Below, piece after piece: positions 1 through 8,414 of a stretch of 64,000 nucleotides of DNA. The stretch spans positions 6,144-70,143 of the forward strand of contig JBFWSW010000020.1 in the NCBI GenBank assembly GCA_050248155.1, written 5' to 3'. The stretch is from VFMC01 sp050248155. Its GTDB lineage: Bacteria > Actinomycetota > Acidimicrobiia > Acidimicrobiales > Ilumatobacteraceae. Position 1 is the first letter of the stretch. Every line of letters begins with the position of its first letter. Below the pieces are notes generated by a model that did not search any database, was not told where the DNA came from, and saw nothing but the letters and a program-made list of their open reading frames with translations. The translations under genes and the position numbers were made by a program.

Positions 1-20
1 CTCGTGGGTCGGCATCGTGT

Positions 21-1106
21 TCAACTTCGCCTCTCGTGATGAACCGGGGAGTCGGGTGGGCCAGCGGAGGCCGCTCGTGCGGCGTCATCACCGTCCGGCT
101 GTTCGCTCCTGCCGGCTGCGATGAGTGCTGGGAGCTCGTTGTTCGTGTCGTACGGAATGTGGAACCCGAGACGATCGATGGTGTCCCCGTACCGGGCTCG
201 AACGGCCGAGACGACGTCCGCGGGCTTCGCGGTCACGGCGAACGTGTCGAGCATCTCGTCGGTGACGAGATCTCCCATCGCCTCCCACTCGCCCTGCCGG
301 GACAACACGACGAGTTCATCCTGCACCGAGCCCCAACCGTGGATGTCGAGCACGGCGCGATACGTGGGTGTCGACGCGTAGAACGCGATCTCCTTGCGGA
401 TGGACGCTTCCGCACGTTCGAACTCTTGAGCGTTGCGACCGGTGATGAGGAAGATCGGCAGCTTGACCGAGAAGTCGCTTCGATGCCGGCCCGCCGCGGT
501 GAGCCCGCGCTCGAGCGCCGGAAGGACCACCTCGTGAACGTACTTCGGCGTTGTGAAGACGTGCGACAGGATCCCGTCGCTCACCTCGCCTGCTGCCTGT
601 GCCATCTTCGGTCCGACCGCGGCGAGCATGATCTGCGGTTGCCCGAAGGGCTGCGGGCCAGGATTGAAGTACGGCGTCATCAGGTTGTGCGTGTAGAACG
701 CGCCTTCGAACTGCAGCCGGGTTCCATCGTTCCATGCAGTCCAGATCGCACGGAGCGCTGTGACGAACTCCTTCATGCGCTCGACCGGCTGGGTGAACGG
801 CATCGAGAAGCGACGGGTGATGTGCGGCTTCACCTGTGTTCCGAGCCCGAGGATGAACTTGCCCCTCGAGTAGGTCTGCAGGTCCCATCCGAGGTTGGCG
901 ACCGTCATCGGGTTTCTCGCGAAGGCCACAGCGATGGCTGTCCCGATCTCGGCGTCGGTGTGCTCGGCTGCGAGGAGCAGCGGGAGAAAGGGATCGAACT
1001 TCGTTTCCGCCGTCCAGAGGCCGTCGAACCCCTCGTGCACGATCTCACGGGCCCGTCGGGGCACTTCGCGAAGATCGTCCACGTCGATTCGTCGGTCCAG
1101 CTTCAT
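21..1106 (-). CDS. Luciferase-like (LLM class) F420/FMN-dependent oxidoreductase
   Basis: A 361-residue TIM-barrel protein of the luciferase-like monooxygenase superfamily, probably an F420-dependent oxidoreductase of the TIGR03617 type. The typical barrel motif GKFILGLGTQV lies near residues 82-92, followed by the IWTAW and PQIMLAAVGPKM stretches seen in this family. The substrate cannot be told. ATG at 1106 is preceded by a purine-rich stretch (GAAGGGATGGG). About 30 C-terminal residues are low-complexity and probably disordered. The gene is divergent from a SnoaL-like gene across a 220-bp spacer containing an AT-rich inverted repeat. Confidence 0.85.
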   Translation of the reverse strand: MKLDRRIDVDDLREVPRRAREIVHEGFDGLWTAETKFDPFLPLLLAAEHTDAEIGTAIAVAFARNPMTVANLGWDLQTYSRGKFILGLGTQVKPHITRRFSMPFTQPVERMKEFVTALRAIWTAWNDGTRLQFEGAFYTHNLMTPYFNPGPQPFGQPQIMLAAVGPKMAQAAGEVSDGILSHVFTTPKYVHEVVLPALERGLTAAGRHRSDFSVKLPIFLITGRNAQEFERAEASIRKEIAFYASTPTYRAVLDIHGWGSVQDELVVLSRQGEWEAMGDLVTDEMLDTFAVTAKPADVVSAVRARYGDTIDRLGFHIPYDTNNELPALIAAGRSEQPDGDDAARAASAGPPDSPVHHERRS

Positions 1107-1135
1107 CGTCTGCCCATCCCTTCACCCCGGCGGCA

Positions 1136-1152
1136 ATATAGCTGCGCTATTT
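1136..1152. promoter_or_regulatory. AT-rich inverted repeat in a divergent promoter region
   Basis: Arms ATAGC (1138-1142) and GCTAT (1146-1150) flank a TGC spacer inside an AT-rich patch (about 1134-1162) that stands out against the GC-rich background. It lies between the divergently transcribed oxidoreductase (ends 1106) and SnoaL-like gene (starts 1327). It could be an operator or the -10 region of either promoter; which one is not resolved. Confidence 0.35.
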
Positions 1153-1326
1153 GGATAGTATTCGCTGCTGCGTGAGGGTGTCCAGCTGAACGCGAACGGT
1201 CGCCTGCTCCAGCAGAGCGGGCTGCTTCTCCCGTCGGTGCCTTCTGCTGGGTCCACATTGACGCTGAATCCTGTGCGAACTAGACATTCATCGGCCGTGC
1301 GTTGCCGTCCGGGAAGAGGAGCGCCA

Positions 1327-1794
1327 GTGGAGCTGTGGGAACTGTTCGCCCGCGAACACATCCGCGACACCGTGTCGAAGTACAACGCGGCCGGCGATCG
1401 CGGCGACGCCGCGACGGTTGCGGGGCTGTTCGTCCCGGACGGCGTTCTGGACGAGGGCACAGCAGGCGAGGTACGCGGCCGAGCTGCGATCGAGCGGTTC
1501 ATCGGTGGGGTGGCCGACGACAACACGAAGGTTCCCGGCCCGCGCTTCTTCATCCACCACCACGTGAGCAACGTCGCGATCACGAAGCTGACGCCAGAGC
1601 GCGCCGAGGCGACGAGCTACTTCGCCGTGTTCACCAATGAGATGCTCGACCACTGGGGGCGCTACCGGGACGTCCTGGTGCCGTTCGACGACGCGTGGCG
1701 ATTCGAACGTCGACGGGTCACCGTCGACAAGGCACTGGACGGCAGCCTGCACGCCGAGTTCGTCCGGCGCCTGAGTCAGCCCGATCGCACGTGA
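1327..1794 (+). CDS. SnoaL-like / nuclear transport factor 2 fold protein
   Basis: A 155-residue protein with the SnoaL_4/NTF2-like cone fold: an N-terminal helix (ELFAREHIRDTVSKYNAAGD), a GLFVPDGVLDEG strand, a GRAAIERF helix and HHHVSNVAI strands. Family members are small cyclases, isomerases, hydratases or ligand-binding proteins, so the reaction is not predicted. GTG at 1327 is chosen because GGAAGAGGAG sits just upstream; an upstream ATG (1237) would add 30 residues with no family match. The gene converges on another luciferase-like oxidoreductase gene. Confidence 0.75.
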   Translation: MELWELFAREHIRDTVSKYNAAGDRGDAATVAGLFVPDGVLDEGTAGEVRGRAAIERFIGGVADDNTKVPGPRFFIHHHVSNVAITKLTPERAEATSYFAVFTNEMLDHWGRYRDVLVPFDDAWRFERRRVTVDKALDGSLHAEFVRRLSQPDRT

Positions 1795-1795
1795 C

Positions 1796-1810
1796 GGCCC
1801 CACAGGGGTC
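1796..1810 (+). terminator. Short GC hairpin after the SnoaL-like gene
   Basis: GGCCCC and GGGGTC form a six-pair stem (one G-T pair) around an ACA loop directly after the stop codon, in the 35-bp gap between convergent genes. There is no T tract, so intrinsic termination is only a possibility. Confidence 0.25.
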
Positions 1811-1829
1811 CCGGGTCCGTACCACCCGA

Positions 1830-2741
1830 TCAGCGACGGCGGCTTCGAGTGGCAGCGATGACCGTCGCTCCGAACTCGGCGATCGCCTCGATGCACCGAT
1901 CGAACGAGTCGTGCGGCGGCACGTGGACGAACCACGTCGCCCCGATCGACTCCAGCTCCGCCACGTGATCGACCAGTCCGCGACTGGCCGGCGGCTCCAT
2001 CGATCGCGGCGAGGCGACCTGGATGTCGAAGGCGTCGTTCGATCGGCCCGCGACCGACAACGCTGCACGGAGTTCGCCGATGGCATCTCCGAGCTCGGCC
2101 ATGGTGGACAGAGCCGGCGTGCGGGCCGAGGCGGCCATCACCGGAGCGTATTGGTTCGGACTCCACCCACTGCCGAGTTCGACGGCGCGCCGGCGGGCCA
2201 CCCTGCTGTTGCCGCCGAACCAGAGGGGAGGTCCGGAACGTTGCACGGGCAACGGTCTCGAGACCGGACCGGCGGGCGAACCGTCCATGCTGTCGTCGGC
2301 GTCGGACCACACTGCTCGCATCGAACGCAGTCCCGCCTCGAGCAGGTCGTTGCGTCGAGCGAAGTCGACGTCCAAGTGAGTGAACTCGGACCGCAGATAT
2401 CCGCTGCCGACCACCATGACCAACCGGCCGCCCGACAGCACGTCGACCGTGGCAGCCGCCTTCGCCAGCAGCAGCGGTCGGTGGTACGGGACGACCGAGA
2501 GATATGTCATCAGTCGGATCCGGTGGGTGACGGCAGCGCAGAACGCCAGAGCTGCCAACGGATCGAATGATTCGTGGCCGCCGGAAGCGAGCCACCGGCG
2601 CGACGGCGCAGGATGCTCGGTGAACCCGAGTGCAGCGAACCCGGCGGACTCGGCAGCCTTGGCGAACTCGGCGACATGGTCGGGCCGGAGGAACTCTGGC
2701 GGAGCTGGGTGTGCCAATGGATACTGGACCATGAACTCCAT
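1830..2741 (-). CDS. Luciferase-like (LLM class) flavin/F420-dependent oxidoreductase
   Basis: A 303-residue luciferase-like protein. It begins MEFMVQYPL, typical of the first barrel strand, and carries GFTEHPAPSRRW and SGGRLVMVVGSGY, the conserved beta4 region of F420-type members. The start at 2741 is preferred over one 126 bases upstream because the family begins at this strand and the extra residues are arginine-rich and unlike it. The gene is divergent from the acyl-CoA operon at 2947. Its substrate is unknown; partners in the neighbouring operons suggest oxidation of a catabolic intermediate. Confidence 0.8.
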   Translation of the reverse strand: MEFMVQYPLAHPAPPEFLRPDHVAEFAKAAESAGFAALGFTEHPAPSRRWLASGGHESFDPLAALAFCAAVTHRIRLMTYLSVVPYHRPLLLAKAAATVDVLSGGRLVMVVGSGYLRSEFTHLDVDFARRNDLLEAGLRSMRAVWSDADDSMDGSPAGPVSRPLPVQRSGPPLWFGGNSRVARRRAVELGSGWSPNQYAPVMAASARTPALSTMAELGDAIGELRAALSVAGRSNDAFDIQVASPRSMEPPASRGLVDHVAELESIGATWFVHVPPHDSFDRCIEAIAEFGATVIAATRSRRR

Positions 2742-2923
2742 CGCACGATGGTGCCACGTCGACGTTCGGGACCGCCAGAGCCGCAGCCGCGAAACCTGTC
2801 CAACTTTGGCTTCTTTCTCGAGGGCGGTGCGCAAGATCGGCACTGTCCGACGGGTTGACCGCTGCACGAACTCTGTACAAGTATGTAACAGTTGGCCGAT
2901 CGGTGAGCCGCCGAGGGGGAAGC

Positions 2924-2950
2924 ATGGACACGACTGGAACGACGCGGTGA
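2924..2950 (+). CDS. Possible eight-codon leader peptide overlapping the enoyl-CoA hydratase start
   Basis: ATG at 2924 follows a strong GAGGGGGA ribosome-binding site at 2913-2920 and reads MDTTGTTR before TGA at 2948-2950. That TGA overlaps the GTG start of the next gene (GTGA). The good binding site is correctly spaced for this ATG and not for the GTG 23 bases on, so ribosomes may enter here and re-initiate downstream. It is too short to identify by homology. Confidence 0.35.
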   Translation: MDTTGTTR

Positions 2951-3753
2951 CCGCCGGACCCGCGGAGGAATCGCGGATCGGCTACGAGCTCGACGGCAAC
3001 ATCGCATGGATCACGATTCGGCGGCCGGAGAAGCGAAATGCGATGACGTTCGACATGCTGCACGCGTTCGCCGCGGCGGTCGAGCGCGCGAACGACGACC
3101 CAGCAGCCTGGGTCGTGATCGTGACGGGATCGGGGGGTTCGTTCTGCGCCGGCATCGATCTGCAAGACCTCGCATCGACGCCGGAGGAGAAGCGAAGCGA
3201 GGGCACGAAGCCCTGGTTCTTGGCGCGGTGCCGTAAGCCGACCATCGCTGCGATCGATGGAGTCGCCGTCGGCATGGGCGCCGAGTTCACCTCGATGTGC
3301 GACGTTCGCATCGCGTCGGATGGTGCTCGATTCGGCTGGAACTTCGCAGCGCGAGGACTCGTGCCCGATACAGGCGCCGGCACGTGGTTGCTGCCGCGTC
3401 TCATCGGGCCTCAGGCAGCGCTGCAACTCCTGTACCGAGGCACGGTCATCTCGGCTGACGAAGCGCTGCGCCTCGGATACGTGACGGCAGTGGTCGCGCC
3501 CGAGCAGCTCGCCGAAGCCGCCCGGCACGAGGCCCTCTCCTGGATCAAGAACGCACCCACTGCGCTGGCGGCCATCCGCGGCCTCGTCTACGGCGGGCTG
3601 GAGCGAACGATCGACGATCATCTCGAGCACCACCGCGCCGCGCTCGAGGTGTGCTTCCACTCCGCCGACCACAAGGAGGGCGTGAGCGCGTTCCTCGAGC
3701 GGCGCGAGCCGAGGTTCACCGGCTTCGAGGCATCGCCACCACCATCGCCATGA
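2947..3753 (+). CDS. Enoyl-CoA hydratase/isomerase family protein
   Basis: A 268-residue crotonase-fold protein, probably hydrating or isomerising an enoyl-CoA in beta-oxidation. The oxyanion-hole segment SGGSFCAGIDLQDL and the second CoA-pocket segment GVAVGMGAEFTSMCDVRIAS are present. At the catalytic loop it has RGLVPDTGAGTWLLPRLIG, with Asp where many hydratases carry Glu, so an isomerase, dehalogenase-like or other crotonase role is possible. GTG at 2947 matches the family N-terminus (RIGYELDGNIAWITIRRPEKRNA) and overlaps a short upstream reading frame. It is the first gene of a six-gene operon. Confidence 0.85.
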   Translation: MTAGPAEESRIGYELDGNIAWITIRRPEKRNAMTFDMLHAFAAAVERANDDPAAWVVIVTGSGGSFCAGIDLQDLASTPEEKRSEGTKPWFLARCRKPTIAAIDGVAVGMGAEFTSMCDVRIASDGARFGWNFAARGLVPDTGAGTWLLPRLIGPQAALQLLYRGTVISADEALRLGYVTAVVAPEQLAEAARHEALSWIKNAPTALAAIRGLVYGGLERTIDDHLEHHRAALEVCFHSADHKEGVSAFLERREPRFTGFEASPPPSP

Positions 3754-3763
3754 GGTCCATCAC

Positions 3764-4777
3764 ATGGATCTGACGCCTGCTGCCGAGGTCGTCGAGTTGC
3801 GGTCGACATTCGCCCGATTGCTCGACAACGTCAGTTCGCCCGAACGGGTGCGCGCCGCCGAGCCACTGGGATTCGACGCTGACCTCTGGCGCAGATTCCT
3901 GTCGATCGGAGTGCCGACGCTCGGCGTCTCCGAGGATCTGGGCGGACACGGTGCGAACCTGTTGGCCCTGTGCGACATCGCGGAGGTGTGCGGACGCCAC
4001 CTGGCTGCGGCACCGTTCGTCGAATCGATCGTCGCTTCTCGCCTGGTCGCTTCGCGTGGCGTGGCGTCTGATTCGATCGATCGAGCGCTGTTGACTTTGG
4101 CCCTTCGGCCGGTCGTCGACGGCACCGCCCGACTCGTGCCGGCTGGAGCAGTGGCGCAGGGGATCGCCGTCCTCGACGACGACGAACTCGCGCTGCTCGA
4201 TGTTGAACCGTCGATGACCGCGATTGCGAACCTCGGGTCGATGCCGCTCGCCGATGTGTCGGTTCGGCGGACGACAGGCCGACGAGTTCTCGCTTCCGGT
4301 CCCGAAGCGTACGGCGCGTTCGAGACGGCGAAGACGGAATGGCGGGTGCTGACGGCAGCCAGTCTGGTGGGACTGGCCGACGGAGCGATGCAGCTGGGTG
4401 TCGAGTACGCAAAGTCCCGCCATCAGTTCGGTGTGCCCATTGGCTCGTTCCAGGCGGTGTCGCAGCCATTCGCCGATCACGCGACGGCTGTCGAGGGGGC
4501 CCGCCTCCTCGCGCTTCGAGCTGCGTGGGCGGCCGATCGAAACGATCCGACGAGCCGCTCCCTCGCCTCGATGGCCTTCATCTTCGCGGCGCGAACGGCT
4601 CAGCGCGCAGCTGCGCACGCCCTGCACGTGCACGGTGGGTACGGCTTCATGCTGGAGTACGACGTTCAGCTGTTCTTCCGCCGGGCCAAGGCGTGGCCCG
4701 CCGTCATCGGTGACCTGCCCGGGGAAGTGGACTGTCTGGCAACCGTCATGTTCGGCCCAGCAGCCGGTGCAGCCTGA
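3764..4777 (+). CDS. Acyl-CoA dehydrogenase, small (FadE28-like) subunit
   Basis: A 337-residue acyl-CoA dehydrogenase with a shortened middle domain and the C-terminal helical-domain signature RHQFGVPIGSFQAVSQPFAD. Its length and position directly before a 386-residue dehydrogenase match the FadE28-FadE29 (ChsE1-ChsE2) arrangement of steroid-degrading actinobacteria, in which two unlike subunits form an alpha2beta2 enzyme. That the two gene products assemble is inferred from this. The stop overlaps the next start (TGATG). It sits 10 bases after the enoyl-CoA hydratase gene. Confidence 0.85.
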   Translation: MDLTPAAEVVELRSTFARLLDNVSSPERVRAAEPLGFDADLWRRFLSIGVPTLGVSEDLGGHGANLLALCDIAEVCGRHLAAAPFVESIVASRLVASRGVASDSIDRALLTLALRPVVDGTARLVPAGAVAQGIAVLDDDELALLDVEPSMTAIANLGSMPLADVSVRRTTGRRVLASGPEAYGAFETAKTEWRVLTAASLVGLADGAMQLGVEYAKSRHQFGVPIGSFQAVSQPFADHATAVEGARLLALRAAWAADRNDPTSRSLASMAFIFAARTAQRAAAHALHVHGGYGFMLEYDVQLFFRRAKAWPAVIGDLPGEVDCLATVMFGPAAGAA

Positions 4778-5937
4778 TGGACTTCTCGCTCGGTGCGCAG
4801 GCGGAGCAGTTCCGCCTGGAAGTTCGGCAGTTCCTCGAAGCGCACATGACCGAGGAGATCCGACGAGAGGCCTGGCGAACGGGCACCCTGCACAACTGGG
4901 AACTCCACAGAGCCTTGGCCCAACGAGGTTGGATCGCGCCCCAATGGCCGGTCGAGATGGGCGGTCAGGGCCGCACGGATTTCGAGATGGTGGCCATGAA
5001 CGAAGAGCTTGCAGCGGCAGGGGTGCCGAACGACGGTCGTTCGACCACGATGCTCGTCGTGGAGACCTTGCGCGTGGTCGGCACTCCAGATCAGCAGCGA
5101 GACATCATCCCCAGGGTGCTCGGGGGCGACATCCTCATCTGCCTCGGCTACAGCGAGCCGGACAGCGGATCCGACGTCGCAGCCGCGAAGACGACAGCCG
5201 CTCGGAGCGGCAGCGACTGGGTCATCAACGGTCAGAAGATGTTCACGACGCTGGCCCACGAGTCGGCCTACTGCTTCCTCCTGGCGCGAACCGACTCGAC
5301 CGTCGCGAAGCACCGTGGCCTCACGATGTTCCTGGTTCCGATGGACGCGCCCGGCGTGACGTTCACACCGATCGAGACGCTGGGCGGCCAGCTCGTGAAC
5401 GTCACCTTCTTCTCCGACGTCACGGTGCCCGACAGCGCGCGGGTCGGCGACGTCAACGGCGGATGGGACGTCATGACCGTCGGCCTCGCCGTCGAACGAA
5501 CCAGTCCCATCGGCCCCGGGCCGTTGCTCGACCAGGTTGTCGGGTGGGCCTCGGCTCAGCCGTCCGACGGGGGGTCGCGGCGGATCGACGCCCCGCACGT
5601 TCGCAGCGCACTGGCCAATGCTGCCATCGAAGCCGAGGTCGCCCGCCTGCTGTTCTACAAGAGCGTGTGGGTCGGAACCCGAGGAGCACCGCCCGTCGTG
5701 GAGGGATCGATGTCGAAGTTGTTCGGCTCCGAGGCGTACAACCGAGTGCTCGCGGACATCATCGATTCGATCGGTCCCGAAGCGATCGTGTCATCGCCGC
5801 CGAACGGCACGTCCGTCGGCGGTGAGCTGGAGCACGCCTTTCGGTACGCCCCGTTCTACACGATCGCCGGTGGGGTCAGCGAGATCCAACGGGAGATCAT
5901 CGCGACGCGAGGGCTCGGCCTCCCCCGGTCGCGATGA
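4777..5937 (+). CDS. Acyl-CoA dehydrogenase, large (FadE29-like) subunit
   Basis: A 386-residue FAD acyl-CoA dehydrogenase. Visible are the FAD/substrate motif LGYSEPDSGSDVA (near residues 124-136), the WVINGQKMFTT segment, VERTS in the region that carries the catalytic Glu in related two-subunit enzymes, and the C-terminal GGVSEIQREIIATRGLGLPR signature. Translationally coupled to the preceding small subunit through a 1-base overlap, it likely supplies the FAD-binding and catalytic half of a heteromeric enzyme acting on a bulky acyl-CoA. Confidence 0.88.
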   Translation: MDFSLGAQAEQFRLEVRQFLEAHMTEEIRREAWRTGTLHNWELHRALAQRGWIAPQWPVEMGGQGRTDFEMVAMNEELAAAGVPNDGRSTTMLVVETLRVVGTPDQQRDIIPRVLGGDILICLGYSEPDSGSDVAAAKTTAARSGSDWVINGQKMFTTLAHESAYCFLLARTDSTVAKHRGLTMFLVPMDAPGVTFTPIETLGGQLVNVTFFSDVTVPDSARVGDVNGGWDVMTVGLAVERTSPIGPGPLLDQVVGWASAQPSDGGSRRIDAPHVRSALANAAIEAEVARLLFYKSVWVGTRGAPPVVEGSMSKLFGSEAYNRVLADIIDSIGPEAIVSSPPNGTSVGGELEHAFRYAPFYTIAGGVSEIQREIIATRGLGLPRSR

Positions 5938-5956
5938 CGAGGCCAGAGGTGTCGAC

Positions 5957-6823
5957 GTGACGCAGCCGAGCTACCTGGAAGCGCGCGCAAACCTGTCCGG
6001 CAGGGCAGCGATGATCATCGGCGGCGCGGGCGGGCTGGGCCGCGCGTGCACGATCGATCTCGCTCGCGCCGGGGTGGATGTCGCTGTTCTCGATCGTGAC
6101 AGGCTCGCGCTCGAGTCAACCTCCGACGAGTGCCGCTCGGCCGGACACCGCGTGCTCACCCATGTCGGCGACGCTCGCGACGAGCAGGTGTTGGCTGCGT
6201 TCTTCGATCAGGTCGACCGCGAGTTCGGCCGGCTCGATGTCCTCCTGAACGTGGTGGGTGGCACCTTTCTGCAGCCCTTCAGCGACTCCACGCCACGCGG
6301 ATGGGACGCGCTGATGCGGGCCAACTTCGTCTGGCTGCTCCACGCGATCCACCTTGCGATCCCGCGCCTGCGCGCCAGGGGCGGCGGGAGCATCATCAGC
6401 ATCACATCCATCGAGGGGCACCGGGCCGGCCCGGGCGTCGCGATCTACGCCGCGATGAAGGCGGCCGTGACCAACCTGTCTCGTTCGCTTGCCGTCGAGC
6501 TGGCGAGCGACGGCATCCGGGTCAACACGATCGCTCCCGATCTCGCACCCCATGAGGGCACCGCGACGCACGCCAGCTTCGGCACCGGGTCCGTGTGGAC
6601 GGAGGACGACGCCTCGCGTTTCGCCGTCACCATTCCCATGGGCCGCACCGGTACCGCGCACGACGTCTCGGGCTGTGCGCTGTTCCTGGCATCAGATCTG
6701 TCTTCCTATGTGACCGGAACGTCGATTCATCCGGACGGCGGCACGCTCGCCGCTTCTGGATGGCTGAACTGGCCGGAGGTCGGCTATTCGAACCTGCCCC
6801 CCGCATCGGCACCTCGGTCGTGA
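5957..6823 (+). CDS. Short-chain dehydrogenase/reductase
   Basis: A 288-residue SDR. The Rossmann glycine motif reads GGAGGLGRA near residue 23, the catalytic Ser is in SIISITSIEGH, and the catalytic pair is YAAMK. Asp in VAVLDRD after the second strand favours NAD(H). GTG at 5957 is preceded by AGAGG. The closest functional class is 3-hydroxyacyl-CoA or hydroxysteroid-type dehydrogenase, consistent with its place after the two dehydrogenase subunits, but the substrate is not shown by the sequence. Confidence 0.85.
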   Translation: MTQPSYLEARANLSGRAAMIIGGAGGLGRACTIDLARAGVDVAVLDRDRLALESTSDECRSAGHRVLTHVGDARDEQVLAAFFDQVDREFGRLDVLLNVVGGTFLQPFSDSTPRGWDALMRANFVWLLHAIHLAIPRLRARGGGSIISITSIEGHRAGPGVAIYAAMKAAVTNLSRSLAVELASDGIRVNTIAPDLAPHEGTATHASFGTGSVWTEDDASRFAVTIPMGRTGTAHDVSGCALFLASDLSSYVTGTSIHPDGGTLAASGWLNWPEVGYSNLPPASAPRS

Positions 6824-6887
6824 AGGCTCATCGCGACACGAGCGAACGGCTGGCCGAGCATCATCGAGCGCGACCGAGAGGATCCAT

Positions 6888-8414
6888 GTGACGCTGGACG
6901 ACGCTGACACACTGCCCGAACTGCTCGACCGAAGGGTCGCGCACAGCGGCGACGATCACATGCTCATCGATCAGGACGACGTGCTGACCTTTGCGGATGT
7001 TCGGGCTGCGGCATGGGACATGGCGGCGCGCTTGGCGGCCATGGGCTTCGACGAGCACTCGACCATCGCCTGGCAACTCCCGAGCATCAGTTCGACGTTG
7101 ATCACCTTCATCGCACTGCGATTGCTGGGAACCCGCCAATGTCCGCTGTTGATGGGCTTTCGCGAACGCGAGTTGGGTGTCCTGTTGCCCGCGACCAACC
7201 CGGATGCGATCCTGGTCCACCGCTCGTGGCGCGGGTTCGATCACGAGTCATTGGCGAGGGGTGTCGTCGCAGGTGCACAGCTCTCGACGTCCGTGATCGT
7301 CGTGGAGGACCTGCTGTCAGGACCGGCTGGACTCGGAACATGGACGCCGCCCGGTGACCCCGACCGGATCCACTACATGTACACGACGTCGGGCTCGACC
7401 GGAACACCCAAGGTGGTGTGCCACACCGATCGCTCGATCTTGACGGGCGGTTTCGCCCAGTCCGCCATCTACCGGATCGACAACGCCGACGTCGCCGCGT
7501 GGATCACATCGGTCGGTCACATCGGTGGTGCCGTTGCCACCGTGCAGTCCCTCGCGTGCGGAAACGCGTGCGTGCTGATCGACCGGTTCGAGAAGGGCGC
7601 GACTGCGGAGCTCCTCCGCCGACATGACGTGTCGATCATCAATGCCACTCCTGCCGGCTTGGAGGCCCTGCTCACCGATCAGCGATCCGTGCCGACTCGG
7701 ATGTTCCCGCGGTTGCGCTACTGCGCAGCCGGCGGCTCGGCGAAGTCGCCGACGCTGCACGCCGAGGTGCAGGCAACGCTCGGTGGTCGTGGCCTGCTGA
7801 TGGCGTATGGCATGACCGAGATCAGTGCGATCGCGATGCCGAGCCTGGACGACAGCGACGAGCAGTTCGAACGCACCGTCGGTACACCCGTTCCCGGGCT
7901 CTCGCTGCGGATCCTGGACGAGACAGGCGCCGAGGTGGAGCCCGGTCGGACCGGAGAGATCCGGGTCAGGGGGCCGATGGTCTGTGACTCGTACCTCTCG
8001 CCGACCGACAATGCCGACGGCTTCGACGACGAGGGCTACCTGCGCACCGGAGACCTCGGCAGCCTCCGCGCCGACGGCCACCTCGTGGTGACGGGTCGGT
8101 CGAAGGACATCATCATTCGCAAGGGAGAGAACATCAGCCCGCGCGAGGTGGAGGACGTGCTGCTCGGCATGCCCCAGGTCCGCGAGGTCGCCGTCGTCGC
8201 GGTCGCTGACCCGGCGGTCGGCGAGCGGGTGTGCGCGGTCGTCGTGCTGCACGACGACAGCCAGCGCATCGATCTGACCGATGTCATCGAACATTGTCGC
8301 CGCGCCGGCCTGATGATCCAGAAGACACCGGAGCAACTCGAGATCGTGGTCGATCTGCCGCGCACCGCCCTCGGCAAGGTGAACAAACCAGCGCTCCGGA
8401 AGTCGTTGGCGTGA
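6888..8414 (+). CDS. AMP-forming acyl-CoA synthetase (class I adenylate-forming enzyme)
   Basis: A 508-residue ligase that would activate a carboxylic acid with ATP and CoA. The P-loop-like motif TTSGSTGTPK, the YGMTE motif, RTGDLGSL and the hinge GRSKDIIIRKGENISPREVE are all present, and the C-terminal catalytic lysine lies in RTALGKVNK. The start is GTG at 6888, five bases after GAGAGGA; an ATG two bases upstream is followed at once by a stop. Fifth gene of the operon; its stop overlaps the next start by GTGA. Confidence 0.88.
   Translation: MTLDDADTLPELLDRRVAHSGDDHMLIDQDDVLTFADVRAAAWDMAARLAAMGFDEHSTIAWQLPSISSTLITFIALRLLGTRQCPLLMGFRERELGVLLPATNPDAILVHRSWRGFDHESLARGVVAGAQLSTSVIVVEDLLSGPAGLGTWTPPGDPDRIHYMYTTSGSTGTPKVVCHTDRSILTGGFAQSAIYRIDNADVAAWITSVGHIGGAVATVQSLACGNACVLIDRFEKGATAELLRRHDVSIINATPAGLEALLTDQRSVPTRMFPRLRYCAAGGSAKSPTLHAEVQATLGGRGLLMAYGMTEISAIAMPSLDDSDEQFERTVGTPVPGLSLRILDETGAEVEPGRTGEIRVRGPMVCDSYLSPTDNADGFDDEGYLRTGDLGSLRADGHLVVTGRSKDIIIRKGENISPREVEDVLLGMPQVREVAVVAVADPAVGERVCAVVVLHDDSQRIDLTDVIEHCRRAGLMIQKTPEQLEIVVDLPRTALGKVNKPALRKSLA

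Noticed and set aside
1288..3672. 794-codon minus-strand frame from the SnoaL-like gene to the enoyl-CoA hydratase
   Set aside because: It crosses three well-supported genes on both strands and contains no domain.
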